Assembly: GCA_016709725.1 (NCBI GenBank)
Contig: JADJMG010000005.1
Location: forward strand, 99,501 to 163,500
Direction of reading: 5' to 3'
Length of the DNA: 64,000 nucleotides
From: Bacteroidota bacterium
Lineage (GTDB): Bacteria; Bacteroidota; Bacteroidia; AKYH767-A; OLB10
Shown: one piece after another, positions 27,758 to 39,609 of the stretch
How the letters are laid out: each line of letters opens with the position of its first letter
Numbering within the stretch: the stretch's first letter is position 1
Position numbers and translations under genes: made by a program
Notes under the pieces: generated by a model
The model's input: the letters and a program-made list of their open reading frames with translations, nothing else
Told to the model about the DNA's origin: nothing
The model's database searches: none

Positions 27758-27997
27758 AAATGGATTAATTTGAAAATTTGAAGATGATATGCTAGCAGGC
27801 TTCGCTATGAAAATTATTTGATTTGAAGTTTATTTGAATCGATTCATTGCGTCCCTTGCGCCTTCCTAGCGTCCCTCGGTTAAAATATAGATTTATAATT
27901 GATCAACAAGCTCAATCCTAAGCTAAAATTCCTTACACCAAAGCGCCAGCCCATTTTCAAGCGAAGCCTCGCTATCAAATTAATCCATTTTCAAATT
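27751..27997. repeat. 247-bp element bounded by 23-bp perfect inverted repeats
   Basis: The left arm at 27751-27773 (AATTTGAAAATGGATTAATT then TGA) is the exact reverse complement of 27975-27997. Further inside, AGGCTTCGCT occurs on both sides in inverted orientation. The interior has the GCGTCCCTTGCGCC repeat type. It fills the gap between two convergent genes and includes the stop codon of the left one. No open frame suggests a transposase. Confidence 0.65.
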
Positions 27998-27999
27998 AT

Positions 28000-29387
28000 C
28001 TAATACTTCACCCACTTATTAGCACTAAAATACCCATCGCTTTCAACTCTTACTTGATATACTCCACCCGCCCAATTTGAAGCTGGAACATGTTGCATGG
28101 TTGACCATTGAGGAAGGGATTGTTTGTGCATTAAACGTCCTTGCAAATCATAAACACTTAAGATTCCATTTTTATTTTGCGGAAGCAAGTACAATATTTC
28201 AAAACCCGAGCTACCAGGATTGGGAGATAATTTTATGCTGAAATCATGTTTTCCATTTTCACTTAATCCAGTACTTATTAAACACGGACAACCTAACGTT
28301 GTATCGCAGCCCAAGTAGTAATTGGGGTGGTAAACATTGCCGCGAGTAGCATAACATGGTAAACGAATGGCATGCTGTTGTACATCGCATGCTACACCAT
28401 TGCTATCCGGATAGTTTATAAAATGAATATCGATGACACCATTGCCAGAGGTAATATATATTTTTCCGTTGGCAGCCAAATACATTAACCAAAAATCTGT
28501 TTTAAGCATTGGATACGGAAAAGCATAGCCATCATAAACAGCAACTGTATCTAAGCTTGCAGCAATATTAGAAGTATCCAAATTAAGTTGAACTATTTTT
28601 AAGAAAGTACTAGCATATAGTTTTTTTTTTTACCATCAGGAGAGAAACTCATCTGACCTAATAAATAAACCGGAGGCGATACTCCCAATGCTTGTTGAAT
28701 AGGAGGAGAAAAGCCGGTAGCACTTAATTGCATAGTGTACACAATATCTGAACTGTCTTTAAAAACCAGTACCCACCAATCCACACCGTTGGCATGTTTA
28801 CATACAGCAATACCAGGGTTCAGTCCTGCCTGTAATGCTACCTGGTTTTTTTGGCTGGGCACAACGCCGCCTAAACCTCCATTGAGTGATTTATCAATAA
28901 CAGTGAAGTATAATCCATCTGATTTGAAATTGGATGAACTGGTACCGGATTGATGTAATAAAAATATTTTGTTCGTATCAGATGGATCAGGTACAAATAC
29001 TGCTGAATGTGGAAATGGAATGCCAGAAACGGCATCACACCAACTAGAATTCGTAAACGAATTTGGAATCAACCCCCCTCCATTGAGCATAGTATCTCCT
29101 GTGGCATCAGCAATCCAACACCCATTGCTTACCATTATTAGATTTCCGTTTTCGTCTGAAAGATTGCCTTGAGCGGCACGAAAGGGCATTTTGAAATTAG
29201 CAGGCGTTAGTGTGTAATTATTTTGGGTAAAATAAAGATCAGCTTTAGTTGAAACGACATTTGTATCGAACAAACCTGTATCATAGCCTAAAAGAAAATG
29301 ACTGCTTTTACCTTGACAAAAAGTGTTACTTTTTACACCAAAGAAAAGACATAATACAACGAGAATAAATTGTTTATTGCTTACCAT
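28000..29387 (-). CDS. T9SS-secreted WD40/propeller-type protein, frameshifted
   Basis: Two frames read as one exported protein of about 460 residues. The first has a signal peptide ending in FCQG and strand repeats such as MVSNGCWIADATGDTMLNGGG, CKHANGVDWWVL and MSFSPDGKK. The second continues LYASTFLKIVQLNL, MYLAANGKIYITSGNGVI and ends in a type A T9SS sorting domain (IKLSPNPGSSGFEILYL, GVYQVRVES, ANKWVKY). The break is the run of eleven T at 28621-28631; nine or twelve restore the frame. A truncated paralogue at 62858-64000 has the same layout. The cargo function is unknown. Confidence 0.8.
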
Positions 29388-29414
29388 ATTCTCAGATAAA
29401 TAGTCAAAATAAAT

Positions 29415-31859
29415 TTACTTCCCCGGCTCCAAAATCAATCTTCCACTTCGATTGGATTCAATTTCGGCACGATTCATTTTTTGTTTGCGCAATTTATTTG
29501 AATTATACAGACTGCTTTGATCATTGTAATATCGGCTCATTACATTTCCTGATTGTCCTGTTGGTAATACACTTTTTGAGCCTTCCACATCGGCCATGTC
29601 TAAAACAATGCGCATGGCAGGTCCGTACTTCACTCGGTAAACACCATCGGGATTCAAATCAAATCCCATTTGATTGATGACTTCTTGTCCGCCCGGAACG
29701 GGGAATGGTCCCACATTAAACATTAAGTTAAAGGGCTTCTTCATTCCGATGGGATGTTTATGTTCTAACATATGCACTCGCCCCCACTCCCAAGAGTCGG
29801 TATTACTTCCTAATTGCTTAATGAGATCGGCAACGGTTTTATCAAATGCTTTTTCAAAAATAATATTGCGCGATTCTTTTACATCACGCGAAATCACATC
29901 GTTCCACCAAACGGATGAATCATTTTCAACAAAGGACAAGATGCTATTCTTTAATGCATGCGTAGATAATAACAATTTAAAATTTTCTGCACCCAACTCA
30001 TCTTCCATAGCCATTTGCAAAACATAGTACAACAACTTATAATAAATGGTGGGAGCTTGTGTGCGCAACTGATGCTCACCATCCCACATCAACAAAATTT
30101 TAGACGCATTGGTATGTGCTGCGCTTTTCTGCTTCACCTCGGTGCGGATAGAATTCAGGATGACGGTAGCTACTTTGGGGGTTGTTGGAGATCTAACATC
30201 GGTACTGATCCGTTGCAAATCTTCCAATGAAAAAATATTTTTCTCTTCAAATAATTTATTAATGCGAATGGCTCTATCGTCAGGCGTATAATAACCTGGA
30301 TAAAATCCTTGACCGGGCATGGTGTCGGGTTGATTATTGGCGCTGTACACAAATCCAGAAGGAGGATTCACAGATTGCGGATTCATGGAGAAATCTAAAT
30401 ATCCAGATGGATCCAAACTATACTTCGATCCATCTAACAACAAAACAGGATTTACAGAAGCAGCGCGTTTCATTAATCGACCGGCAGCCCACCAGGCAAT
30501 ATTCCCTTCACGATCGCCATACATTACATTTAATCCAGGAGAGATTAATTGAGATACGCCGTGCTGAAACTCATCTAAGTTTTTAGCATGATTCATTTCA
30601 TACGTAACCTGCATCAAATTATTCGAAAACTTCAAATGTGTCCACCAAATAGAAACTGCATTGGTGGTTACTTGTTTCCATTCAGGCATCACATTATCCA
30701 CCAAAGGTCCATGACGGCTACTCCTCACCGTTAGTGTGACGTCTTCCTCATTCTTAACCTTTATAATTTTATTCACTTTACTAAGTGACTTCCATCTTCC
30801 GTCCGACCAATACAACGAGGAGTCACCGGGCTTCAATCTTTCTGAATAAAAATCAAGATCATCATTCTCCAGCATGGTTAATCCCCATACCATTTCGCGG
30901 GTATGTCCAATCGCAGCAAAAGGAAATCCAGCTAGGAAGTTTCCATAAAAACTAAATCCAGGATATTCCAAATGTGCTTCGTACCAAACAGAAGGTTGAG
31001 AAAATCCAATATGTGTATCGTTTCCAAACAATACTTTTCCAGACTGCGATTTTTTTGGTGCCACTATCCATGCATTGCTTCCCGTAAAAGGGGAGATGGG
31101 AACATTATCGAGAATCGTATTCACCGTATTGAATGCACTCACTTTATTATTGAGAATCGAATCGATAGGCATTCTAGTAGAATCGGAATTAAAAGAAATA
31201 GTGGGGATGGCCAATGAACTATCCTTGTGTGAAGTAACAATATCTCTAAAATAGGATGCACCCAATTTCCGTTCAATAAAAGTCATAATAGGATCTGTTC
31301 GAAAAGCCATAGCGAAATTAAACGCCATGTACTCTGTAGACAGATACATATCTTTAATTGTAAATTCTTTTTTATCAATTCCGAGCATGACAAACTCCAC
31401 GGGAGTACTTCCGGTTACAATAAATTGATTTACTCCTTTCAAATACGCTTTTGCAGCTTTTTGGTAAGGAAGAGAATCACCTGACATAAACTTTTTTGCT
31501 GCTTCTTCGGCATGCTCATCAAAACCCAACGTTTTAAAAAACGCATCTACTTTAATAAAATCTGCTCCTAAAATCTCTGACAGTTGTCCAGAGGCTACAC
31601 GCTTCGTCATCTCCATTTGAAAAAGACGATCTTGTGCATGCACAAAACCTAAAGCAAAATAAGCATCTTCCTCGCTTTCTGCATATATATGTGGAACGCC
31701 ATAATAATCATAAATCACCTCCACTTGATTAACGAGACCACGCATTTTTATACTTCCACTGTAATGAGGCTTTTGTGATGCCAAATAAATCAATACGGCA
31801 ACGATCCCTAAAAGAATTAAAACTATGACCCCGTAAAATATTTTGCGCAACTTCTTCAT
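29415..31859 (-). CDS. Penicillin acylase family protein, membrane-anchored
   Basis: The 814-residue Ntn-hydrolase matches penicillin and acyl-homoserine lactone acylases, which cleave amide bonds after self-processing. Residues 8-30 form a hydrophobic anchor (IFYGVIVLILLGIVAVLIYL). The alpha subunit starts VNQVEVIYDYYGVPHIYAES. The self-cleavage and nucleophile motif is TGSNAWIVAP near residue 260, with Ser as the expected N-terminal nucleophile. HIGFSQPSVWYEAHL and the beta-subunit Asn and Arg regions also fit. Substrate specificity is not predictable from sequence. It is followed by the T9SS cargo gene on the same strand at a 27-bp spacing. Confidence 0.9.
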   Translation of the reverse strand: MKKLRKIFYGVIVLILLGIVAVLIYLASQKPHYSGSIKMRGLVNQVEVIYDYYGVPHIYAESEEDAYFALGFVHAQDRLFQMEMTKRVASGQLSEILGADFIKVDAFFKTLGFDEHAEEAAKKFMSGDSLPYQKAAKAYLKGVNQFIVTGSTPVEFVMLGIDKKEFTIKDMYLSTEYMAFNFAMAFRTDPIMTFIERKLGASYFRDIVTSHKDSSLAIPTISFNSDSTRMPIDSILNNKVSAFNTVNTILDNVPISPFTGSNAWIVAPKKSQSGKVLFGNDTHIGFSQPSVWYEAHLEYPGFSFYGNFLAGFPFAAIGHTREMVWGLTMLENDDLDFYSERLKPGDSSLYWSDGRWKSLSKVNKIIKVKNEEDVTLTVRSSRHGPLVDNVMPEWKQVTTNAVSIWWTHLKFSNNLMQVTYEMNHAKNLDEFQHGVSQLISPGLNVMYGDREGNIAWWAAGRLMKRAASVNPVLLLDGSKYSLDPSGYLDFSMNPQSVNPPSGFVYSANNQPDTMPGQGFYPGYYTPDDRAIRINKLFEEKNIFSLEDLQRISTDVRSPTTPKVATVILNSIRTEVKQKSAAHTNASKILLMWDGEHQLRTQAPTIYYKLLYYVLQMAMEDELGAENFKLLLSTHALKNSILSFVENDSSVWWNDVISRDVKESRNIIFEKAFDKTVADLIKQLGSNTDSWEWGRVHMLEHKHPIGMKKPFNLMFNVGPFPVPGGQEVINQMGFDLNPDGVYRVKYGPAMRIVLDMADVEGSKSVLPTGQSGNVMSRYYNDQSSLYNSNKLRKQKMNRAEIESNRSGRLILEPGK

Positions 31860-31933
31860 GAATGATACAAATTTACGATAAGCAAACTATGATTTCTTGA
31901 TAAATCGATTTTTTTTCAAATTAATCCACAAAA

Positions 31934-31970
31934 AAGCCGAGTGCTGTAGAAAAACAACACTCGGCTTAAT
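31934..31970 (-). terminator. Terminator of the T9SS metalloprotease gene
   Basis: AAGCCGAGTG and CACTCGGCTT pair around a loop of about 15 nt, in the gap just past the stop codon of the metalloprotease gene at 31981. Confidence 0.7.
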
Positions 31971-31980
31971 TAATTTAATA

Positions 31981-34236
31981 TTAGTTAGCAATAACCAACT
32001 TTTCTGTTTTTACACCTTCAGAAGTAGAAATTGTTCCCGTATAAATACCTTTTGGAAGTGAACTTAGATCCAATAAGGTAACCATTCCACTTCCGTTTTT
32101 ATACATGGATTTTACATCCACAATTTTACCAGTCATATCTGCAATAGTGACAAGAACATCCCCTCTATATTCACCTGCTATGCTAAGATTAAACAATCCA
32201 GCAGAAGGATTAGGATAAAAGCGAACAACATCACTCAATGAATTTTCAGTTAACGATTGCGTACTTGTAATTGTAAAGTTTGCATTTGAAATATCGAAGA
32301 AAACATTTCCGGCACCTCTTACCATGACACGAGCGGTTGTATTATTAATACTTGGAACAGTTACCGTTGCTACTCCTGTATTAGGTACACCAGTAGCCAA
32401 TGTTGTTGGATACGTATACCCACCATCTGTCGATAAGAAAATATCTACATTGGCTGCGTTGATTGGAGCGACATCCGTTCCAACCACATTCCATGTCACA
32501 TTTTCTTGAGTGCCGCCCACCCATGTTACGTTTGTATTTGGAGCTGTAACAACAAATGGAGCACCTGTATTAATTACATTCAAGGTAACTAAAACTTCTT
32601 CATACGTAACTCCGCCACCACCAAGTTTATTATCCCGAACTGTTAAACGAAATTGTAAATCGCGAGCATACGTAGGCAAACGCTCACCTAAAGAAGCAGC
32701 ACCCGTTACGATAGCCGAAAGTTTAGGGAAATAACGAATAGGTGAAGTAGAAGGAATCGTTGAACGAAAAAGTGGTGCATTTCCGCTTGGAGCACTTGGA
32801 CTACCAGAAGGTCCTAAATCATATTCTTCCCAACTGTATTTGATAGGATCACCATCAGGGTCATTCGCTACGCCTTCTAATAAAAATGGAGTTTGATAAG
32901 GTATTGCATGGTCGGTTCCAATGGAAGTGATTACTGGAGCGTTATTTCCTGTAGCTGTTGATACAGGACATGTTGAACCTCCGGATAGCGTAACATAGTC
33001 TAGGATTTCATCAAAACTTGCAGTGTGAAAAAATGGATCACTAAAATTTTGGGTATTATGTGATCCACAAATTCCAGCATAAGCCATAATCGTAGTACCG
33101 CTACCAGGTTCATATGCAGTAGAAAAATTTCCGTTTCCTGCACAAGAACTTGTATTACTGTTAAAAGTATGATTTCCTCCAAACTGATGTCCCATTTCAT
33201 GAGCAACGTAATCGATGTTAAAAGGATCATTTATAGGTGAAGGGGAACCCGTTACTCCTCTTGCTTTTTGCAAAGAGTTACAGATAACACCTAGACCTGC
33301 AATCCCCCCCCCTCCTGTACTGAATACATGTCCAATATCATAATTACTATTTCCAATAAGAGCAGCTACAGTTGATTGATTTTGACCTAACATAGTACCA
33401 CCGCTGTTGTTGGAATAAGGATCTGTTGCAGAATTTAAAAAAATTAATGTATCATTATTTGGAACCAACTCTAATCGTATTGCAACTTCTTGTTCATATA
33501 CTCCAGTGACTCTATTTAAACTTGTTACTATTGCAGACAATACGCTAGGAATAGTTCCGCCATGAAAATTAGAATATTCTCCAGTACAAGCTATTGCTGT
33601 ACTATAAGTTCTCAAGGTATTTCCTGCGCTTCTTGCAACATTATTGGAAGATCCATTTTGTTGAACATGCGCTCTAATTTCAGCGGTATTAAGTTGATTT
33701 TCGGTTGTGCTTGGATCAAAACCACAAGCAGCGATTGGGCTTGAGCTAAGTGCATTCGATTTCCAATACACTAAATAATACTCATTGGTAGCCATATTAT
33801 AAGGATCAATAAATACAGTGCCTTGCTCTGAAAAAATCATCCCATGAAATCCCCACAACGTAACATCTAAATAAATTACAGAAGAAGGATCTTCAACTCC
33901 TTGTCCTGCCCATGTTTTAATTCCAGGATACTTATTTTGCAAAGCTTGTGGAATGATTGGTGTTGCTTTTATTCTATAATTTTTGAAAGTACCATCAGGA
34001 AAAGGAACTTCAATAATAGTTCCCAACAAGGAAGATGTTTCGTCAGGCGAAGTGTATAATAAATTAGTAAAAGTTGAAATCTCTAATTTATAATGCAAAG
34101 AACTTTTAGTACGAATTGTTGCATCTTTTAAAACAGATAATTCAGAAGGGGAAGCCACTTTCCATAGGCTTTGATTTGCACTAAATCCAGTTTGACCAAT
34201 ACAGAGGAGCAGGAGTAGTGATAATAATCTTTTCAT
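31981..34236 (-). CDS. T9SS-secreted reprolysin-like zinc metalloprotease
   Basis: The 751-residue product starts with a signal peptide (MKRLLSLLLLLCIGQTGFS). A propeptide-like region follows, then an M12B-type peptidase domain with the zinc motif HEMGHQFGGNHTF at about residue 350, the downstream Met-turn region IMAYAGIC, and cysteines characteristic of the reprolysin-like clan. Residues 440-660 hold Ig/fibronectin-like domains (PVITSIGTDHAIPYQTPF). The C-terminus is a type A sorting domain (VVRFYPNPSAGLFNLSIAG, GIYTGTISTSEG). The open frame extends to 34299 but the signal peptide starts at 34236. As a T9SS protease it probably acts on extracellular proteins. Confidence 0.9.
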   Translation of the reverse strand: MKRLLSLLLLLCIGQTGFSANQSLWKVASPSELSVLKDATIRTKSSLHYKLEISTFTNLLYTSPDETSSLLGTIIEVPFPDGTFKNYRIKATPIIPQALQNKYPGIKTWAGQGVEDPSSVIYLDVTLWGFHGMIFSEQGTVFIDPYNMATNEYYLVYWKSNALSSSPIAACGFDPSTTENQLNTAEIRAHVQQNGSSNNVARSAGNTLRTYSTAIACTGEYSNFHGGTIPSVLSAIVTSLNRVTGVYEQEVAIRLELVPNNDTLIFLNSATDPYSNNSGGTMLGQNQSTVAALIGNSNYDIGHVFSTGGGGIAGLGVICNSLQKARGVTGSPSPINDPFNIDYVAHEMGHQFGGNHTFNSNTSSCAGNGNFSTAYEPGSGTTIMAYAGICGSHNTQNFSDPFFHTASFDEILDYVTLSGGSTCPVSTATGNNAPVITSIGTDHAIPYQTPFLLEGVANDPDGDPIKYSWEEYDLGPSGSPSAPSGNAPLFRSTIPSTSPIRYFPKLSAIVTGAASLGERLPTYARDLQFRLTVRDNKLGGGGVTYEEVLVTLNVINTGAPFVVTAPNTNVTWVGGTQENVTWNVVGTDVAPINAANVDIFLSTDGGYTYPTTLATGVPNTGVATVTVPSINNTTARVMVRGAGNVFFDISNANFTITSTQSLTENSLSDVVRFYPNPSAGLFNLSIAGEYRGDVLVTIADMTGKIVDVKSMYKNGSGMVTLLDLSSLPKGIYTGTISTSEGVKTEKLVIAN

Positions 34237-34325
34237 AGTAATTAAGTTGGTTATGTTGATTGTTTTGTTTGGATAAACAAATGTAAGGAGAATAATCACT
34301 GCAACTTAAATTTAATACATGAAAA

Positions 34326-34356
34326 TGCCCCTATACGATTAGCTCATATAGGGGCA
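34326..34356 (-). terminator. Terminator of the giant T9SS protein gene
   Basis: TGCCCCTATA and TATAGGGGCA pair around an 11-nt loop. It lies 18 bp past the minus-strand gene that stops at 34374 and about 90 bp upstream of the metalloprotease start. Confidence 0.65.
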
Positions 34357-34373
34357 CAAATTCTTGAATCAAC

Positions 34374-37300
34374 CTACTGTTTTACAAAACGATAACTTCT
34401 AGCATCTTCAGCATTTCGCAATTGAATTGTGTATAAACCGGCAGCAAGGAAATTAAAATCAACAGTCAAAACATTCATTCCAATTTGAGCAGGAATCGAA
34501 GATACGGTTTGAATTAAACGTCCTGCAACATCAAATACTGAAAGTTGAAGAGGTTCATTTGAATTATAATCGAATATCAGGGACGATGAAGGCTCATTTA
34601 ATAGATAGAGAATTTCAAATTTCAAATCATTGCCAAATCGAACGGGGATATAATCTGAAATCACATTTACTGTCCCATCAAAATCCACCTGAGAGAGACG
34701 ATAATAATTAATTCCGTCTTTAGGAGAATGATCCCACCCTTCATAGCTTAATAGCTGACTACTATTACCCGCGGCAGAAACTTTTGCAACTTGTACATGC
34801 TCATTAAAATCTAACGTTCTTTCTACAAAATAATAGTCAGAAGATTCTTCAGAGAGTGTTGACCAGGTCAATTTCACTTTATCTTCAATTCTCTTAGCAT
34901 CGAAGGCTATCAATTCAACTGGAAGAGGCTGACTATTGATCGAAATTGCCCAAGGATTGCTGTTCCCTATTGGTCCTGGATTTGCAAAATACGGAGCACC
35001 TTGCGCAGGAAGGATTGGCCAATCGAATCCTGCCACACGAACAGAATCATATACTGCTAAAACTTGACCATATGATTGAATATAGTTAGTAGTTGTCCAT
35101 GGAATTGCTAAACGTATCCATGCATTATTAACTCCTCCACCTTGTGCTTGACTTCTCCATGGCTGTGCACGACCTTGTTGGAAAACACCCATACCGGCAG
35201 CACGCTCTGTTGGTGTAAATCGAAAAACTAAATCAGCTACAGGATTAGGTCCTGTTTTAGATAGCATCCAAAAACGATCTACAGTTGCTGGTGCATTATT
35301 TGCGGATGTAGTAGCATTATTAATATGCGTTACACCGGGAGGCCAAGGCAAATTTGCTGGCGCATTGTAGGTGGCAATACTAAGATTTCCTAAATCGCCT
35401 GACGTATGTTGAAATGAAAACGGAATATAAAGGGGAGCTGCTACAGCACCATTACCAAATGGCACAACACGTAGTCCATTCGTTGTACCAATGTTTTTCC
35501 AATTCACCAAAGCAATTGGGTTTTCGCTAATAATAAATCCTGCAGTTCTTGTAATAGGTCCTACTGGATTAGCCGTACTCGTATTTGAAGCAAAACCATT
35601 ATTAATATCAATGGAATTCGAATTTAATCGCAACTGACCTAAGGTTAGAGTCAATGTATCATCAACAGCAACATTTCGCAAAAGCGTGACGAATTGAGAT
35701 GTGGCAACTTTACTAATTTGCAGTTCATGAAAAGTAGTGTTGACTGAACCACCAATATTTTGAGCCAATGCTCCATTGAATCTTACCAATGAATTTCCTG
35801 ACAAGAACGAATTATTATTATTCCAATCGGAACCTGCAAAATTCATGATGGTTTTTTTATTGGCAAATAATGGAGCATAACTAAAATCAGTAATTCCATT
35901 ATTATTAAACAGACCATTTAGCGTAATTATTGAAGTATCTGAATATAGTGTTGAGCTATTATTTAGATTGCCCGCAATGGTTAAATTAGCAAAGCTTGAC
36001 CAGAATTTTGAACCTGCATTATTATTTAAATCAACACCAATTGTTCCATTCATCAACTTTTGAGGTCGTCGGAATCTAAATCCAATATTGGGTCGTAACG
36101 TTGAAGGAACTTGGCCAAAGTTGGATATTAAATTTGGTGATAGCGAAGTTAAAGTACAACCGTTTGTTGCAATATTAGTAGAACCAAGCCACAACATTGA
36201 TTTACGTGGAGCGGTACTCGACAAATACATAAAATCATTACCACCGGGAGTACCGGCCGTCATGTCATAACAAATCTGCAATAAAATATTACTCACTCCG
36301 TCCCATCTGAAATTAGTAGCTGGAAGTTTCAACAATCCAGAAGTTGCATTATAAGCCGTATAAACCCCATTGGATGGTGCACCAATGATTAATGCAGCAT
36401 TTGAATAAACCGGTGTTACACCCAGCAATGGATCATTAGAAACGAACTGGTCTTGAGCTGAAGGAATTTGAGCGTACGAAATAGCAAAATTTTGATAGGC
36501 CGCTGTACTTCCTCTAAAATAAAAAGATAAATAAATAGAATCAATTAAATCATTGGGAAGCATTCCTGCTGCTTGCAACTCTGAAACTGTATAAATTACT
36601 TGCAAGATATTATCAGGTGTTGATCCACCTCTGAATGCTTGAAGCAAACCTGATGTAGTAATGGAACTTCCAAAAGTATAAATATCAGCACTTGATGAAC
36701 TAATCGAAATACGTCCATTATTATGAATACTCTGTGCAATATTCATCGTCACAGTAGTGTCTGTTAAAATCGTCACAGAATCGGTTGCAGCCACCGTTAA
36801 GTTTCTTGACAACATCGTATCACCTACAGCTACAACGGGAAAAAAATAAGATGCGGCGGGTCTTCCAGAAGCGACTAATGAAATGATCGCATCATCCACT
36901 AATGTAGGAACACGACCACACCAATTCGTAGGATCATTCCAATCATTTGTAAATCCTAGCCATGTAGTTGGTTGGATGGTAACTGAAACTGGACTTGAAT
37001 TAGTGGTTATCCCAGAATTTGTACAGATAACAACACATCGATACCATTCAGTTTGAATAGCATTAAAGCTATATATTTTACTTGTTGCCCCAGCAATATT
37101 TGTCCAAGGACCTAAAGCAGAAGGTCCACTTTGCCATTGAAAAGTTAATCCTCCGAAAACAGTTGCTGCATTTGGGTTTAACGATAAATTAATCAACGAA
37201 CCCGAACATGCCGTAGTCGCTGAAGCGAATGCAGTAAATGGACCAGGGGTACCTGCACATGCAGGTGGTGTAAAAAGGATTAATGGTAATTAAATAATCT

Positions 37301-39501
37301 TCTGTTTCACCAGAACCAAAAGTTAAACATGCACTTGTAGATGTATTTGGATTCCCACTAAATCGAGAACGTACACGCATACCCGTTAGTCCGGTACCAG
37401 AAGTGCCAGGTATCGTTACAGGAACAGTTGCGGTACTTCCCGGTGGATTACTCACTGCTATTTGTTGCCACTCAGTTGGTTCATAAACTCCATTGAAATT
37501 ATAATCGATCCAAACAGAAATAATACTATTAATAATTCCACTAGTGGTTACACTTATGTTGTAAGTTTGATTTTGTGTAACGGTGGTAGTTGTCGTTCCG
37601 GATGCCGGGTAAACATTGTACGCTAAAGTGGTGTTACTAGAGCAACCCGTCGTATTATTCAATGTATTAAATGTGACATTGGATGTCCACATATTATTAC
37701 AATTTGGAATATGTACAGGAATGCAGTAACACTGTGCTGGTGTATTCAGAGTAACTAATACAGGGTTTGTATACAAAGTGGTAGCGCCACATGTAATTCT
37801 ACAACGATACCACGTAGTTGCAGCTTCTGTAGTGGCAAATGGATAAGATGTTGCACCTGCTATATTGGTCCAAGGACCAATAGCCGCCGGACCACTCTGC
37901 CACTGCCATGTCATTCCTGATCCTAATGTTACCGTTCCTGTAATATCTAATTTAAAAACTTGAGTTGGACAAACATTCGTGAGTGATGTGGTTGCCGATC
38001 CAGCATTGGTTAATCCACATGGGACTCCTGGAACAATATTAATATTATAATCTTCGGTCTCTCCCCATACATAAGTTCCACAAGGAAGATTTGTATTATT
38101 TCCACCTTCTCTTAGCACAATGCGCATACGTGTAACTCCAGTAAATGAAGAAAATGGAATGGTAATACTTCCGGTGACTGAAGTAGTAATAGGTGCTGCA
38201 CTGGTTGGCCCAGTAGGTCCCCCACTATAAACCCGTTCAACAGTAGGATCAAAAACTCCGTCTTGATTATAATCTATAAACACATTGAAATAAGCAGCAA
38301 AAAAGAAATTACCAGATGTAATTTGCCTTAAGGTTATTGGATAACTGATTCCTTGCGTATAATTCTGTACAGGAACCGTTGTGGTAAAATTTGTGTAAGT
38401 ATTAAATGACGTCGGATTATTTGTAGTTGTTCCCACTGCAGCAGGATTCGTCATTGGCCCAAAAACGACTTGACCAATATCAGTATCTACACTCGAAGTT
38501 GCATTAGATCCACAATAACATGTTGTGGGAGAATTCAAATTAACCGTAGCTACGGATGAATTGGTAATGGGTCCACCACTACATCGAATTTGACATTGAT
38601 ACCATGTTGTTGCAATTTGGCCAGGACTAGAATAAATAGCTTGTGTTGCACCCGGAATGGCAACAAACGGCCCTCCTGCTCCTACCGTAGAAGACATCCA
38701 TTGAAAAGTATATCCGCTATTAAATGGAGGATACAATCCAGTCAAACTTACCGAGTAAGGAATACTAGAACAAACAGTAGATGGAAAAGGAACGGCCGTA
38801 ATTCCCGCGGGCACGCTAGCGCAGGGTGTAGCTAAATTATAATAAAGTTGAACATCGGGACGAAATGTAGTTACATTCCCGTTTCCAGCAGGCGGCGTAT
38901 TGTCTGCTCCCCAATACTGAAATCCATTAAACCCAAGATTACTTCTTGAAAATATTTTACCATTGAAAGCTTCACCACCCGCTCCACCAAAATTTGATTC
39001 AACAATCACTTCTAGATGAGTTCCGCCTCCGTTAAAAAAAAATGGACTGGTTAAGAAAATCGTAACCCATGTGTTTGGTAAGAAAGTAGCCGAACTCACC
39101 GTTCCATTAAAACACAAGGTGGCAGCACTGGAAACGGAAGCATAAGTTGCTGGTGTTAATCCTGCAGGACCTGCAACTTCACGCAACAAAACCCTTACTG
39201 GCGTATTAGGTGTTGGATTATTATAACTATTTAGAAAAAATGCTACACGAGAAATAATAATTCCATTGGGTACCGCCGCTGAAGTTAATTCTGCTGCGGT
39301 CAATTGAATTTGGCCACGATCATATCCCCAAAAGGTTCCTAAAGGACGATAATTATAAGCTGCTCCAGGTCCAGGCCCTGTGCCTCCTCCTGGAACATTG
39401 ACAAGAACTTGCCCTTGTGCCAACTGAAAGTTTAACAAAAGCACAAACAGCATGAGGCCATTTCGAGTAAGCTTAATTAGTGAGCGGTAAAAGTCAATCA
39501 T
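34374..39501 (-). CDS. Giant T9SS-secreted protein with GEVED and Ig-like modules, frameshifted
   Basis: Two frames form one secreted protein of about 1,708 residues. The N-terminal frame has a signal peptide ending LAQGQ and a galactose-binding-like domain. It then has three similar Ig-like modules (YTFQWMSSTVGAGG, MTWQWQSGPAAIGPW and, in the second frame, LTFQWQSGPSALGPW, each ending in a WY-x-C pattern). Two GEVED domains (DYNQDGVFDPTVER and GETEDYNI; DYNFNGVYEP and GETEDYLI) separate them. The second frame holds a large beta-rich region and a T9SS sorting domain (LQLSVFDVAGRLIQT, GLYTIQLRNAEDARSYRF). Removing one of the five A at 37272-37276 joins the frames as TINPFTPPACAGTPGPF. An adhesin or matrix role is an inference. 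Confidence 0.8.
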
Positions 39502-39597
39502 GGGTAGTATTGTTTAGGAAGGTATAAAGGTAGACAAAGGGAAGATTTAAATAGCAACTATTCACGTAATTCTTTAATCGGTTAATGCTCTTTTTAA

Positions 39598-39605
39598 TAT
39601 CTTTG
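39598..39605 (+). promoter_or_regulatory. Bacteroidota -7 element for the TPP riboswitch transcript
   Basis: TATCTTTG matches TAnnTTTG exactly, placing the start of transcription a few bases before the riboswitch. Confidence 0.5.
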
Positions 39606-39609
39606 ACCC

